Positions 24,977 through 33,692 of a DNA stretch of 53,243 nucleotides are shown piece by piece (the stretch's first letter is position 1; each line of letters starts with the position of its first letter). This DNA is from CALKHQ01 sp050329975 (GTDB lineage Bacteria; Pseudomonadota; Alphaproteobacteria; CALKHQ01): NCBI GenBank assembly GCA_050329975.1, contig JBHJOG010000189.1, positions 1-53,243 of the forward strand. Reading direction: 5' to 3'. A program made the position numbers and the translations under genes. Below the pieces are notes generated by a model. The model was not told where the DNA came from. It did not search any database and saw nothing but the letters and a program-made list of their open reading frames with translations.

Positions 24977-26350
24977 ATGGCAGCGAAATGGAGCCCGGAC
25001 AGCTGGCGGACGCGGACTGCGCGTCAGATGCCGGGCTACCCCGACAGGGCCGCTCTCGAACACGCCGAGCACGAGCTAGCGAGCTTTCCGCCGCTGGTCT
25101 TTGCCGGCGAGGCGCGTGCGCTGACGGCACGGCTGGCCGACGTGGCAGAAGGCAAGGCGATCCTGCTGCAGGGCGGGGATTGCGCCGAGAGTTTCCTCGA
25201 GTACCGCGCCAACGACATCCGCGACACCCTGAAGGTTCTGCTGCAGATGACGGTGGTGCTGATGTGGGGCGCCGGCCTGCCGGTGGTGAAGGTCGGCCGG
25301 CTGGCCGGCCAGTTCGCCAAGCCGCGTTCCGGCGACACCGAGATCATCGACGGAGTCGAACTGCCGAGCTACCGCGGCGACATCATCAACGACATCGCCT
25401 TCACGCCTGCGGCGCGCACACCCGATCCCGAGCGGATGGTCCAGGCATACAACCAGTCGGCGGCGACGCTGAACCTGCTGCGTGCCTTCACCCGCGGCGG
25501 CTTCGCCGACTTGCACCAGGTGCACAGCTGGACCCTGGATTTCCTCAAGGGCAGTCCGGCCGGCGAGCGTTTCACCATGGTCGCGGAGCAGATCGGCGAG
25601 GCGCTGGAGTTCATGCGGGCCTGCGGCATCGACGAGCATGTGCCCCAGGTTTCGGAAGCGGAGTTCTTCACCTCCCACGAGGCGCTGCTGCTCCCCTATG
25701 AGGAGGCGCTGACCCGGCAGGACAGCCTGACCGGCGACTGGTACGATTGCTCGGCGCACATGATCTGGATCGGCGAGCGCACGCGCCAGATCGATGGCGC
25801 CCATGTCGAGTTCTGCCGGGGCGTACACAACCCGATTGGCCTCAAGTGCGGACCGACGATGACAGGCGACGAGTTGTTGAAGCTGATCGACCTGTTGAAC
25901 CCGGCGAATGTCCCCGGACGTCTCACCCTCATCACCCGTATGGGGGCGGAGAAGGTCGAGCAAGGCCTGCCGCCGCTGGTGCGCGCCGTCTTGCGCGAGG
26001 GGCGCAACGTGGTCTGGTCCTGCGATCCGATGCACGGCAACACGCTGAAGTCGGCGACCGGCTACAAGACCCGGCCGGTGGATCGGATCCTGGGCGAGGT
26101 ACGCGGTTTCTTCGCGGTGCATCACGCGGAGGGCAGCCATCCCGGCGGGGTGCATTTCGAGATGACCGGCCGCGATGTCACCGAATGCATCGGCGGCGCC
26201 CAGGCGATCACGGAGGAGCAGCTGGCCGACCGCTACCACACCCATTGCGATCCCCGGCTCAACGGCAGCCAGGCGCTGGAGCTTGCCTTCCTGATTGCCG
26301 AGGAGCGGCGGCGCACGCGCGACGCTCGTCGCATGGCGGCAGCGTCCTGA
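24977..26350 (+). CDS. class II 3-deoxy-7-phosphoheptulonate synthase (DAHP synthase)
   Basis: 457 residues. First enzyme of the shikimate pathway, joining phosphoenolpyruvate and erythrose 4-phosphate. Class II (plant-like) signatures: LQGGDCAESF, AGQFAKPRSGD, RGVHNPIGLKCGP, VVWSCDPMHGNT and EGSHPGGVHFEMTG, which together contain the metal Cys, His, Glu and Asp ligands. ATG 24977 gives MAAKWSPDSWRTRTARQMPGYPD, matching the usual N-terminus; ATG 24935 would add 14 unlike residues. The upstream region has features of regulation, described separately. Followed after 51 bases by the nicotinate phosphoribosyltransferase-like gene. Confidence 0.95.
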   Translation: MAAKWSPDSWRTRTARQMPGYPDRAALEHAEHELASFPPLVFAGEARALTARLADVAEGKAILLQGGDCAESFLEYRANDIRDTLKVLLQMTVVLMWGAGLPVVKVGRLAGQFAKPRSGDTEIIDGVELPSYRGDIINDIAFTPAARTPDPERMVQAYNQSAATLNLLRAFTRGGFADLHQVHSWTLDFLKGSPAGERFTMVAEQIGEALEFMRACGIDEHVPQVSEAEFFTSHEALLLPYEEALTRQDSLTGDWYDCSAHMIWIGERTRQIDGAHVEFCRGVHNPIGLKCGPTMTGDELLKLIDLLNPANVPGRLTLITRMGAEKVEQGLPPLVRAVLREGRNVVWSCDPMHGNTLKSATGYKTRPVDRILGEVRGFFAVHHAEGSHPGGVHFEMTGRDVTECIGGAQAITEEQLADRYHTHCDPRLNGSQALELAFLIAEERRRTRDARRMAAAS

Positions 26351-26401
26351 TTGGCTCCGCCCGCCGCACCGTCCACGTCCGCCCGGTCAGCAGAGGCTCC
26401 G

Positions 26402-27532
26402 ATGTCGCCCAGCGAGCAGGAGGTCGGTCGGTTGACCGACCAGTATTTCAACCGGACCAAGGCGATCATCGGCCGCTTCGGTGACGCCAAGGTCACCTAT
26501 GCCATCTTCATGCGTCGCCCGGTGGTCTCGGCGCCACGGCTGGCGCTGGAGTGGCTGGAGGCGGTGGGCCGCGAGCGAGGCACCAGCTTCGAGATCGACC
26601 TGCGCTACGCCGAAAGCCGCTGGGTCGGTGCCGGCGAGCCGATGATGTACATAACCGGCTCGTTTCATCACCTGGTCGATCTGGAAACCCTGCTGCTGCA
26701 GAAGATCGGGCCGGCCTGCGTCGCAGCCTACAACGCGTTCTCGATGTGCTCCGACATGCCCGGCGTCGCGTTTCTGGCGATGGATGCGCGGCACTGCGCC
26801 GGCCGGGACATGGCGGAGATGATGGCCTATGCGGCGAGCGTCGGCTCGGCGCGCGCACGGCGCAAGCAGGGTGCGATCGGCTTCACCGGCAACGCCAACG
26901 ACGCGACCGCGCATTTCTTCGGCCTCGAGCACGGCCGAGGAACAATGCCCCATGCGCTGATCGGCTACGCCGGGTCGACCGTGCGGGCCGCCGAGATGTT
27001 TCGCGAGACCTTTCCCGACGAGCCGATCGTGGTGCTCGTCGATTATTTCGGCAGGGAAATCAGCGACGGGCTCGCAGTCTGTGCCCGTTTCCCCGAGCTG
27101 GCTGCCACCGGCGCGCTGTCGCTCCGGCTCGACACCGGCGGCGGCCGTTTCTGCGAGGGGCTTGATACCCAGCAATCCTATGCGGTGCTGGAACGCAATG
27201 CGCCTTACGCGATCCGCGGCTATCGCAGCGAGTCGGAGCTCAGGCACCTGATCGGCACCGGCGTGTCGGCCGCCGCCATCTGGCATATGCGCGAGAAGCT
27301 CGACGAGGCCGGCCACGACAAGGTCAAGATCGTCGCCTCATCCGGCTTCGGACCGGTGAAGTGCCGGGTGATGGCGATCGCCCAGGTGCCGGTGGACGTG
27401 ATCGGAACCGGCTCCTTCCTGCCGGAGATCTGGTCGGAGACCTATGCTACCGCCGATATCGTCGACTATGACGGCCAGCCGCGGGTGAAGGTCGGCCGCG
27501 AGTTCCTGCTGCGCAAGGAGGCTGCGGAATAG
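26402..27532 (+). CDS. nicotinate phosphoribosyltransferase-like protein
   Basis: 376 residues. It resembles the NAPRTase/QPRTase barrel family: TDQYFNRTKAI at the N-terminus, GSFHHLVDLETLLLQKIGP, a GFTGNANDATA turn, LRLDTGGGRFCEG, and a C-terminal IVASSGFGPVKC plus GTGSFLP phosphate-binding loop. The expected reaction is nicotinate plus PRPP to nicotinate mononucleotide, in NAD salvage. The substrate is not proven by motifs alone. ATG 26402 is preceded by AGAGG. Its stop abuts the ATG of the next gene (27533), so both are probably one operon; NAD synthetase lies 2.2 kb further on. Confidence 0.82.
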   Translation: MSPSEQEVGRLTDQYFNRTKAIIGRFGDAKVTYAIFMRRPVVSAPRLALEWLEAVGRERGTSFEIDLRYAESRWVGAGEPMMYITGSFHHLVDLETLLLQKIGPACVAAYNAFSMCSDMPGVAFLAMDARHCAGRDMAEMMAYAASVGSARARRKQGAIGFTGNANDATAHFFGLEHGRGTMPHALIGYAGSTVRAAEMFRETFPDEPIVVLVDYFGREISDGLAVCARFPELAATGALSLRLDTGGGRFCEGLDTQQSYAVLERNAPYAIRGYRSESELRHLIGTGVSAAAIWHMREKLDEAGHDKVKIVASSGFGPVKCRVMAIAQVPVDVIGTGSFLPEIWSETYATADIVDYDGQPRVKVGREFLLRKEAAE

Positions 27533-28711
27533 ATGCCGGCGATGCATCCCGCGATCGACCTGCGTGCGCGCTTCGGCAGGCCGCTGAGGATCGGCATGGT
27601 CGGCGGGGGCCTCGATTCCATCATCGGCCCCACCCACCGTTTCGCGTTGCGGATCGACGGCATGTTCGAGCTGGTCGCCGGCTGCCTGTCGATCGACCCC
27701 GAGATCGCGCTGGAAAGCGGACGGGCGGACCTGATCGCGCCCGAGCGCGTCTACACCGATGCGATCGCCATGGCGCGGGCGGAGGGTGCTCGGGCTGACG
27801 GCATCGAAGCGGTGGTGATCTGCACGCCGCCGCCGAGTCACGCTCCCCAGGCCGAAGCCTTCCTGCGGGCCGGCATCGACGTCATCTGCGAGAAGCCGAT
27901 GACCCAGACGCTGGCCGAGGCGCGGGCGCTGGCTGCGACCGTGGACGAGACGGGCCGCTCATTGCTGTTGACCCACTGTTACACCGGCTACCCGATGGTG
28001 CGGGAGGCGCGTTCGCTGGTCGCCGCCGGCGAGATCGGCAAGGTGCGCCTGGTCGAGGTCGACTTTGTCAACGGCGACGTTCCCGCCGACGATCCCGACC
28101 CTGCGAAACGCCCGTGGCGGTGGCGTGCCGCGGTCGGCGGCCGGGGGATGATCCTTGGCGACATGGGCAGCCACGCCATGAACATGGCGAGCTTCGTGAC
28201 CGGGCTCGCCCTGACCGACGTGGCGGCCGACATGATCACGGTGGTGCCGGGCCGCGAAGTGTTCGACGACGGGCGGATCAACTTGCGGTTCGAGAACGGG
28301 GCTGCCGGCCGCTGCTGGTTGAGCTACGTCGCCATAGGCTCCGAGCACGGGCTTTCGTTCCGCATCTTCGGCGAAACCGGCAGCCTGCACTGGCGCCAGG
28401 TGCGCGGCCACGAGCTCAGACTTTGCCGCTTCGGCGAGACCCGCGTCCTGACGCCGGGATATGCGGGGCGGTCGCCGGCCTCGCTCGCAGCCTGTCACGT
28501 CCCGCACGGCCATCCGGAAGGTTACGCCCTCGCCTTCGCCAACCTGTACCGGGATTTCGCCATGCGCCTGATGGCGCGCCGGCTGGGCGAGTCGGAGCCT
28601 GCGCTCGACGGGCTGCCATCGGTGGGGGATGGGGTCGCGACGCTCGCCTTCTGCGAGGCGGCGCTGGCCTCGGCCGATGCTGGCGGGGCCTGGATGCAGC
28701 TGGACGGCTGA
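27533..28711 (+). CDS. Gfo/Idh/MocA family NAD(P)-dependent oxidoreductase
   Basis: 392 residues. N-terminal Rossmann fold with MVGGGLDSIIG, the VVICTPPPSHAPQAE strand-turn, and the family EKP motif (CEKPMT). C-terminal alpha/beta domain with GDMGSHAMNMASFVTGL, holding the catalytic-site His, and VPHGHPEGYALAFANLYRDF near the end. Acts on sugars or inositol-like substrates; the real substrate is unknown. It is a paralogue of the gene at 31412, sharing the turn MVGGG, the THxYTGYP-V motif and the GHPEGY motif. Directly follows the preceding stop; a second ATG at 27542 is an alternative start. Confidence 0.9.
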   Translation: MPAMHPAIDLRARFGRPLRIGMVGGGLDSIIGPTHRFALRIDGMFELVAGCLSIDPEIALESGRADLIAPERVYTDAIAMARAEGARADGIEAVVICTPPPSHAPQAEAFLRAGIDVICEKPMTQTLAEARALAATVDETGRSLLLTHCYTGYPMVREARSLVAAGEIGKVRLVEVDFVNGDVPADDPDPAKRPWRWRAAVGGRGMILGDMGSHAMNMASFVTGLALTDVAADMITVVPGREVFDDGRINLRFENGAAGRCWLSYVAIGSEHGLSFRIFGETGSLHWRQVRGHELRLCRFGETRVLTPGYAGRSPASLAACHVPHGHPEGYALAFANLYRDFAMRLMARRLGESEPALDGLPSVGDGVATLAFCEAALASADAGGAWMQLDG

Positions 28712-28719
28712 GCTCGGTA

Positions 28720-28750
28720 CCCCTTTCACGCGCTCCGCGTGCGAGAGGGG
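28720..28750. terminator. hairpin between convergent genes, possible bidirectional terminator
   Basis: CCCCT (28720-28724) pairs with AGGGG (28746-28750) and ACGCG (28728-28732) with CGCGT (28736-28740), with a small internal loop between the stems and a 3-base CTC loop. It fills the 40-base gap between the MocA-type gene and the convergent gene of unknown function. No T-run on either side. Confidence 0.4.
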
Positions 28751-28751
28751 C

Positions 28752-29597
28752 TCAGGCGGGGACAGTGGCGGTGTCGAGATTCAGGTGCTCGAGCAGCCTG
28801 CCGAGGGCCGCGACGGCGGGCGTGCCGTAGCGCTCGGCCAGGGCGGCGCGGCGCGCCGGATCGGCGAGCCCGGCGGCGAGGTCCTGGAAGATGGCGGCGA
28901 ACACCCGGTCGAAGCCAGGTTCGTCGAGCAGGGTCATGTGCAGGATCGGCTGGCCCGAGGCGTCGGGACCGTAGTGATCGGCCTGATGTCGATCGACAAC
29001 AGTCACGAACCAGCGCCGTCGCTTGGCGAAGTCGTCGAAATAGGGCAGCACGGCCATCCGGACGTCGTCCAGCAGTTGCACCACCTCCGGCTCCCGCTCG
29101 ACCTGATCCCAGGTGAAGCCGGTACCGTTGCACATGCGCAGGGACGCGACGATGTCGATGCAGCGCCGGCGCGCCTGGTCCCAGAGATCGCCGGGGGTCA
29201 TCGTCGCCATTGCCGCGAGGATGCCGGCGATCGAAGCCCGGGGGATCGCGGGCGAGCCGTCGGCAAGGGTGGTCAGCGCCGATCCGGCGGGGGCGAGCAG
29301 GTGGGCGAACCGCTCGACAAGCAGCCGCTGCAGCGGAGCGCCGCGACGGTCGGGCATGTCCGAGCCGCGGCGGGTCCAGCCGCCCGCCTGCCACAGCGCG
29401 CGGTATCGATCGGCCAGCAGTACCGGTTCGGCCTGGAACCGGGCGGCGAGCGCGCGCAGCTGCGGGAGGGTCACGGCCTCCCCGGCCTGGAACGCGACGT
29501 AGTCCACGAACGCGCCAAGGGCGGCATCGCCCACCTGCCGGCACCAGTCGGGGCCGGCCAGGTCCTGCGGCAATTCGGAATCGAGGTCGGTCATCAT
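28752..29597 (-). CDS. protein of unknown function, 281 residues
   Basis: Not recognised. The protein looks soluble and mostly helical, without signal peptide or membrane segments. Visible segments include WDQARRRCIDIVASLRMCNG, FDDFAKRRRWFVTVVDRHQ and DEPGFDRVFAAIFQDLA. Codon use is like the neighbours, and the frame is supported by the compact convergent arrangement with the MocA-type gene (stop within 41 bases) and the divergent nadE. Start could be GTG 29600, ATG 29597 or ATG 29594; none has a clear SD. Confidence 0.65.
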   Translation of the reverse strand: MMTDLDSELPQDLAGPDWCRQVGDAALGAFVDYVAFQAGEAVTLPQLRALAARFQAEPVLLADRYRALWQAGGWTRRGSDMPDRRGAPLQRLLVERFAHLLAPAGSALTTLADGSPAIPRASIAGILAAMATMTPGDLWDQARRRCIDIVASLRMCNGTGFTWDQVEREPEVVQLLDDVRMAVLPYFDDFAKRRRWFVTVVDRHQADHYGPDASGQPILHMTLLDEPGFDRVFAAIFQDLAAGLADPARRAALAERYGTPAVAALGRLLEHLNLDTATVPA

Positions 29598-29731
29598 CAC
29601 CAGGAATCATCCGGGAAACTGTGGAGCGCGCGGTGCAAAACAGCGGCACTATCGGGCCGCTATGGTAAAAATGGCATTAAGCCGGCGGGCCTTGCGGTCC
29701 GCGCCGTTCCGCCCTATGAGCGCAGGTGACC

Positions 29732-31393
29732 ATGACGGACTCCCTGACCATTGCGATTGCGCAGCTGAACCCGACGATGGGCGACATCGCCGGCAACATC
29801 GGCCGGGCGATCGAGGCCCGCCGGCAGGTGCCGGAAGCCGACCTCATTGTCTATCCGGAGCTGTTCGTCTGCGGCTATCCGCCCGAAGACCTTGTGATGA
29901 AGCCCCTGTTTCTCGACTACGCGCGCGCCGGCGTCGAGCGGCTGGCATCCGAGACGGCTGACGGCGGCCCGGCCGTGCTGATCGGCGCACCATGGCGCGG
30001 CGACGACGGTGAGACCTACAACGCGGCGGTGTTGGGGGACGGCGGCAGGGTCGTAACCTGGCGGGCCAAGGTCGAGCTGCCCAACACCCATGTTTTCGAC
30101 GAGAAGCGCACCTTCAGGCAGGGGCCGATGCCGGGGCCGATCAACGTCCGCGGCGTGCGGATCGGAGTACCGATCTGCGAGGACATCTGGATCGAGGAGG
30201 TCTGCGAGTGCCTGCAGGAGTCGGGCGCCGAACTGCTGGTCACCCCCAACGGCTCGCCCTGGCACATCGACAAGGAGGATCTGCGTGCCAGCGTGGTGGT
30301 CAGCCGGATTGTCGAAACCGGCCTGCCGATGCTCTACGTGAACCAGGTCGGCGGACAGGACGAGCTGACTTTCGATGGCGGCTCGTTCGCGCTCAACGCC
30401 GACCGCTCGCTCGCCATCCGCTGCGCCAGCTGGCAGGAGCAGGTGGTGCTCACCCGGTGGACCCGGGGTGATGGCGGCCGGTGGCGGTGCGAGGACGGGC
30501 CGCGGGTCGCGCCCCAGGAAGGCATGGCCGCGATCTACCAGGCCATGATCTGCGGCCTGCGCGACTATGTGAACAAGAACCGCTTCCCGGGCGTGATCCT
30601 GGGCCTGTCCGGTGGGATCGATTCCGCCTTGAGCGCAGCGGTGGCTGTGGATGCGCTGGGACCGGACCGGGTGCAGGCAGTGATGATGCCCTCGCCCTAT
30701 ACCAGCACCGACAGCCTGGAGGATGCCGCCGCCTGCGCCGGCTTTCTCGGCATCCGGTACGGCGTGGTCAACATCGGGCCTGCAATGCAGGCGTTCGACA
30801 CGATGCTGCAGCCGCTGTTCGACGGCGCGCCGGCGGACATCACCGAGGAGAACGTCCAGAGCCGCGCCCGCGGCGTCACGCTGATGGCGCTGTCCAACAA
30901 GTTCGGGCCGATGGTGCTGACCACAGGCAACAAGTCGGAGATGGCGGTCGGCTACGCTACCCTCTATGGCGACATGTGCGGCGGCTTCTCCGTGCTGAAG
31001 GACGTCTACAAGACCCAGGTCAGCGCGCTCAGCCACTGGCGGAACCAGCAGAAGCCGGAAGGCGGACTGGGCCCGACGGGCCGGGTGATGCCGGAGCGGG
31101 TGATCACCAAGCCCCCCAGCGCCGAGCTGCGCCCCGACCAGAAGGACGAGGACTCCCTGCCGCCCTACGCGATACTGGACAGGATCCTGAACGGGCTGAT
31201 CGAGCAGGAGCGCTCGATCGAAGACCTGGTCGCCGAGGGGCAGGATCGCGACCTGGTTCATCGGGTCTGGCGCCTGCTTGACCGCGCCGAGTACAAGCGG
31301 CGTCAGTCACCGCCTGGGGTCAAGATCAGCACCCGCGCCTTCGGCAAGGAACGGCGCTACCCGATCACCAACCGGTTCCACGACCAGCTCTGA
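29732..31393 (+). CDS. nadE: glutamine-dependent NAD+ synthetase
   Basis: 553 residues in two domains. The N-terminal nitrilase-type amidase carries the Glu-Lys-Cys triad (YPELFVCGYPPED, RAKVELPNTHVFDE, GVPICEDIWIEE) and releases ammonia from glutamine. The C-terminal ATP-pyrophosphatase domain has the P-loop LGLSGGIDSALSAA and the STRD-like segment TGNKSEMAVGYATLYGDMCGG, and amidates nicotinate adenine dinucleotide to NAD+. ATG 29732 preferred; GTG 29726 in frame is possible. Convergent with the second MocA-type gene, 18 bases away. Confidence 0.96.
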   Translation: MTDSLTIAIAQLNPTMGDIAGNIGRAIEARRQVPEADLIVYPELFVCGYPPEDLVMKPLFLDYARAGVERLASETADGGPAVLIGAPWRGDDGETYNAAVLGDGGRVVTWRAKVELPNTHVFDEKRTFRQGPMPGPINVRGVRIGVPICEDIWIEEVCECLQESGAELLVTPNGSPWHIDKEDLRASVVVSRIVETGLPMLYVNQVGGQDELTFDGGSFALNADRSLAIRCASWQEQVVLTRWTRGDGGRWRCEDGPRVAPQEGMAAIYQAMICGLRDYVNKNRFPGVILGLSGGIDSALSAAVAVDALGPDRVQAVMMPSPYTSTDSLEDAAACAGFLGIRYGVVNIGPAMQAFDTMLQPLFDGAPADITEENVQSRARGVTLMALSNKFGPMVLTTGNKSEMAVGYATLYGDMCGGFSVLKDVYKTQVSALSHWRNQQKPEGGLGPTGRVMPERVITKPPSAELRPDQKDEDSLPPYAILDRILNGLIEQERSIEDLVAEGQDRDLVHRVWRLLDRAEYKRRQSPPGVKISTRAFGKERRYPITNRFHDQL

Positions 31394-31411
31394 GTTCACC
31401 CATCGGGACGA

Positions 31412-32581
31412 TCACGGCGAGAGAGCGAGTTTGGTCCAGGCGGCGTCGTTGCGACTGGATTCCACCGCCGCCTCGATGAAGCGCACGCCCTTGGCGCCGT
31501 CCTCGACCGTCGGCACCAGGGCGGCGGCCGGCGGCGGGACGGCGCCCTCGATATGGGCGTGGATCATGTCGGCGAGATCGCGGTAGAGGGTGGCGAACGC
31601 CTCCTGATAGCCCTCGGGATGGCCCGGTGGCACGCGTGTGCTCGACCCGGCGGCGTCGCCGAGCCCTGCGCCGCCGCGGGTAACGATCTGCGGTCGGCCG
31701 TCCTGGGACAGGAAGGTCATCTGGTTCGGCACCTCCTGGGCCCAGCGCAGGCCGCCCTTGGTGCCGTAGATGCGCAGCGTCAGCCCGTTCTCCTCGCCGA
31801 CCGCCACCTGGCTCGACCACAGCATGCCCCGAGCGCCGCCGGCGTAGCGCAGCATGATCTGGGCGTCGTCGTCCAGCGCGCGACCCGGAACGAACGTGGT
31901 GAGCTGGGCGGACAGCGTCTCGGCCTCCTGGCCGCTGATGAAGCAGGCGAGGTTGTAGGCGTGGGTCCCGATGTCGCCGATGCAGCCGCCAGCACCGGAG
32001 CGGGCGGGATCGGTACGCCAGGAGGCCTGCTTCTGGCCGCTCTGCTCGAGCGGCGTCGACAGCCAGCCTTGCGCATATTCGGCCTGGATCACCCGAATCT
32101 CGCCGAGCTCACCCGCAGCAACCATCTCACGCGCCTGCCGGACCAGCGGATAGCCGGTGTAGTTGTGGGTCAGCCCGAAGACCAGGCCGGTCTCCCGCAC
32201 CCGCTTCACCAGGTCGACGGCATCTGCAACGGTGGTCGTCATCGGCTTGTCGCAGATCACGTGGATTCCGGCGGCGAGGAAGTTCGCGGCCGGGTCGTGG
32301 TGCATATGGTTGGGGGTGACGATCGAGACCACGTCGATCCCGTCATCGCGACGGGACTCGGCCTCGGCCATGGTCTTGTAGTCCGGATAGATGCGGTCCT
32401 CGGCCAGTCCGAGCGCACGGCCGGAAGCCATCGCTTTGTCCGGGCTCGACGACAGAGCGCCGGCAACGAACTCATAGCGGTCGTCGATGCGCGCGGCCAG
32501 CCGGTGGACGGCGCCGATGAAGGCGTCGGCGCCGCCGCCGACCATGCCGAGGCGCAGGCGGCGCCTGGGTGCTCCAGTCAT
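31412..32581 (-). CDS. Gfo/Idh/MocA family NAD(P)-dependent oxidoreductase
   Basis: 389 residues. Rossmann motif MVGGGADAFIG, VVSIVTPNHMHHDPA, the family DKP variant of EKP (CDKPMTTT), THNYTGYPLV, then GDIGTHAYNLACFISGQ and VPPGHPEGYQEAFATLYRDL. It is a paralogue of the product of 27533-28711. It follows the sugar isomerase gene on the same strand with a 12-base gap, a pairing usual in carbohydrate or inositol catabolism, so the two probably act on one sugar-type substrate. ATG 32581. Confidence 0.92.
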   Translation of the reverse strand: MTGAPRRRLRLGMVGGGADAFIGAVHRLAARIDDRYEFVAGALSSSPDKAMASGRALGLAEDRIYPDYKTMAEAESRRDDGIDVVSIVTPNHMHHDPAANFLAAGIHVICDKPMTTTVADAVDLVKRVRETGLVFGLTHNYTGYPLVRQAREMVAAGELGEIRVIQAEYAQGWLSTPLEQSGQKQASWRTDPARSGAGGCIGDIGTHAYNLACFISGQEAETLSAQLTTFVPGRALDDDAQIMLRYAGGARGMLWSSQVAVGEENGLTLRIYGTKGGLRWAQEVPNQMTFLSQDGRPQIVTRGGAGLGDAAGSSTRVPPGHPEGYQEAFATLYRDLADMIHAHIEGAVPPPAAALVPTVEDGAKGVRFIEAAVESSRNDAAWTKLALSP

Positions 32582-32593
32582 CTGTACAAGCTC

Positions 32594-33646
32594 CTAGATG
32601 CCGAGGATGCGGCGGTTCTGCTGTTCGTCGATGGCGCCGGCGGCGAAATCGTCGAAGGCCTTCTCCGTCACCGTGATGATGTGGTCGGCGATGAACGGCG
32701 CGCCCTCGGCCGCGCCCACCTCAGGGTGCTTCAGGCAGCATTCCCATTCAAGCACCGCCCAGCCGTCGAAATCGTACTGGGCCATCTTGGAGAAGATGGC
32801 GCCGAAATCCACGTCGCCGTCGCCCAGCGAGCGGAAGCGTCCGGCCCGGTCGGTCCAACCCTGGTAGCCGCCATAGGCGCCAACCCGGCCGTTGGGACGG
32901 AACTCGGCGTCCTTGACGTGGTACATCTTGATTCGCTCGTGATAGAGGTCGATGTATTCAAGATAGTCGAGCGCCTGCAGTACGAAGTGGCTGGGATCGT
33001 AGAGGATGTTGGCGCGCGGGTGTTCATCCACCTTGTCGAGGAACATCTCCCAGGTGGCGCCGTCGTGCAGATCCTCGCCCGGGTGGACCTCGTAGCAGAG
33101 GTCGACGCCGGCGTCCTCATAGGCGTCGAGGATCGGGCGCCAGCGGCTCGCCAGTTCGGCGAAGCCGGCCTCGACCAGGCCGGCCGGCCGTGGCGGCCAG
33201 GAATACATGTAGGGCCACAGCAATGCGCCGGAGAAGGTGGCGCTGGCCTTGAGCCCCAGGTTCTTCGAGGCCTTCGCGGCCTTCAGCACCTGGTCGACGG
33301 CCCAGGCCTGCCGCGCCTCGGGATTGCCATGGACCTGGGTGGGGGCGAACTGATCGAAGCCGATGTCGTAGGCCGGATGGACCGCGACCAGTTGGCCCTG
33401 CAGATGAGTCGACAGCTCGGAGATCTGGACGCCTTTGTCGGCCAACATCCCCTTGATGTCGTCACAATAGGTTGGACTGCTGGCGGCCTTGTCGAGATCG
33501 AACAGGCGGTTGTCCCAGGTGGGGATCTGGACGCCCTTGTAGCCGAGGTTGGCGGCCCATTCGGCGATCGAGGACAGGCTGTTGAACGGCGCCCCGTCGC
33601 CGGCGAACTGAGCGAGGAAAATGGCTGGCCCCTTGATCGTTTTCAT
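32594..33646 (-). CDS. sugar phosphate isomerase/epimerase family (xylose-isomerase-like TIM barrel)
   Basis: 350 residues. AP-endonuclease-2-type TIM barrel, with metal-site residues expected in CYEVHPGEDLHDG, ANILYDPSHFVLQ, MYHVKDAEFRPNG and VLEWECCLKHPEVG. Related proteins act as inosose isomerases or dehydratases or sugar epimerases; the substrate cannot be read from the sequence. ATG 33646 has GGAGGGAGC upstream and matches the family start; a longer frame to 33802 is unlikely. Followed after 12 bases by the MocA-type oxidoreductase gene. Only 46 bases separate its start from the divergent exported protein gene. Confidence 0.9.
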   Translation of the reverse strand: MKTIKGPAIFLAQFAGDGAPFNSLSSIAEWAANLGYKGVQIPTWDNRLFDLDKAASSPTYCDDIKGMLADKGVQISELSTHLQGQLVAVHPAYDIGFDQFAPTQVHGNPEARQAWAVDQVLKAAKASKNLGLKASATFSGALLWPYMYSWPPRPAGLVEAGFAELASRWRPILDAYEDAGVDLCYEVHPGEDLHDGATWEMFLDKVDEHPRANILYDPSHFVLQALDYLEYIDLYHERIKMYHVKDAEFRPNGRVGAYGGYQGWTDRAGRFRSLGDGDVDFGAIFSKMAQYDFDGWAVLEWECCLKHPEVGAAEGAPFIADHIITVTEKAFDDFAAGAIDEQQNRRILGI

Positions 33647-33692
33647 GCAAGCTCCCTCCCAATGTTTTTCCTTTGCAGGAATTTCGGCCGGG

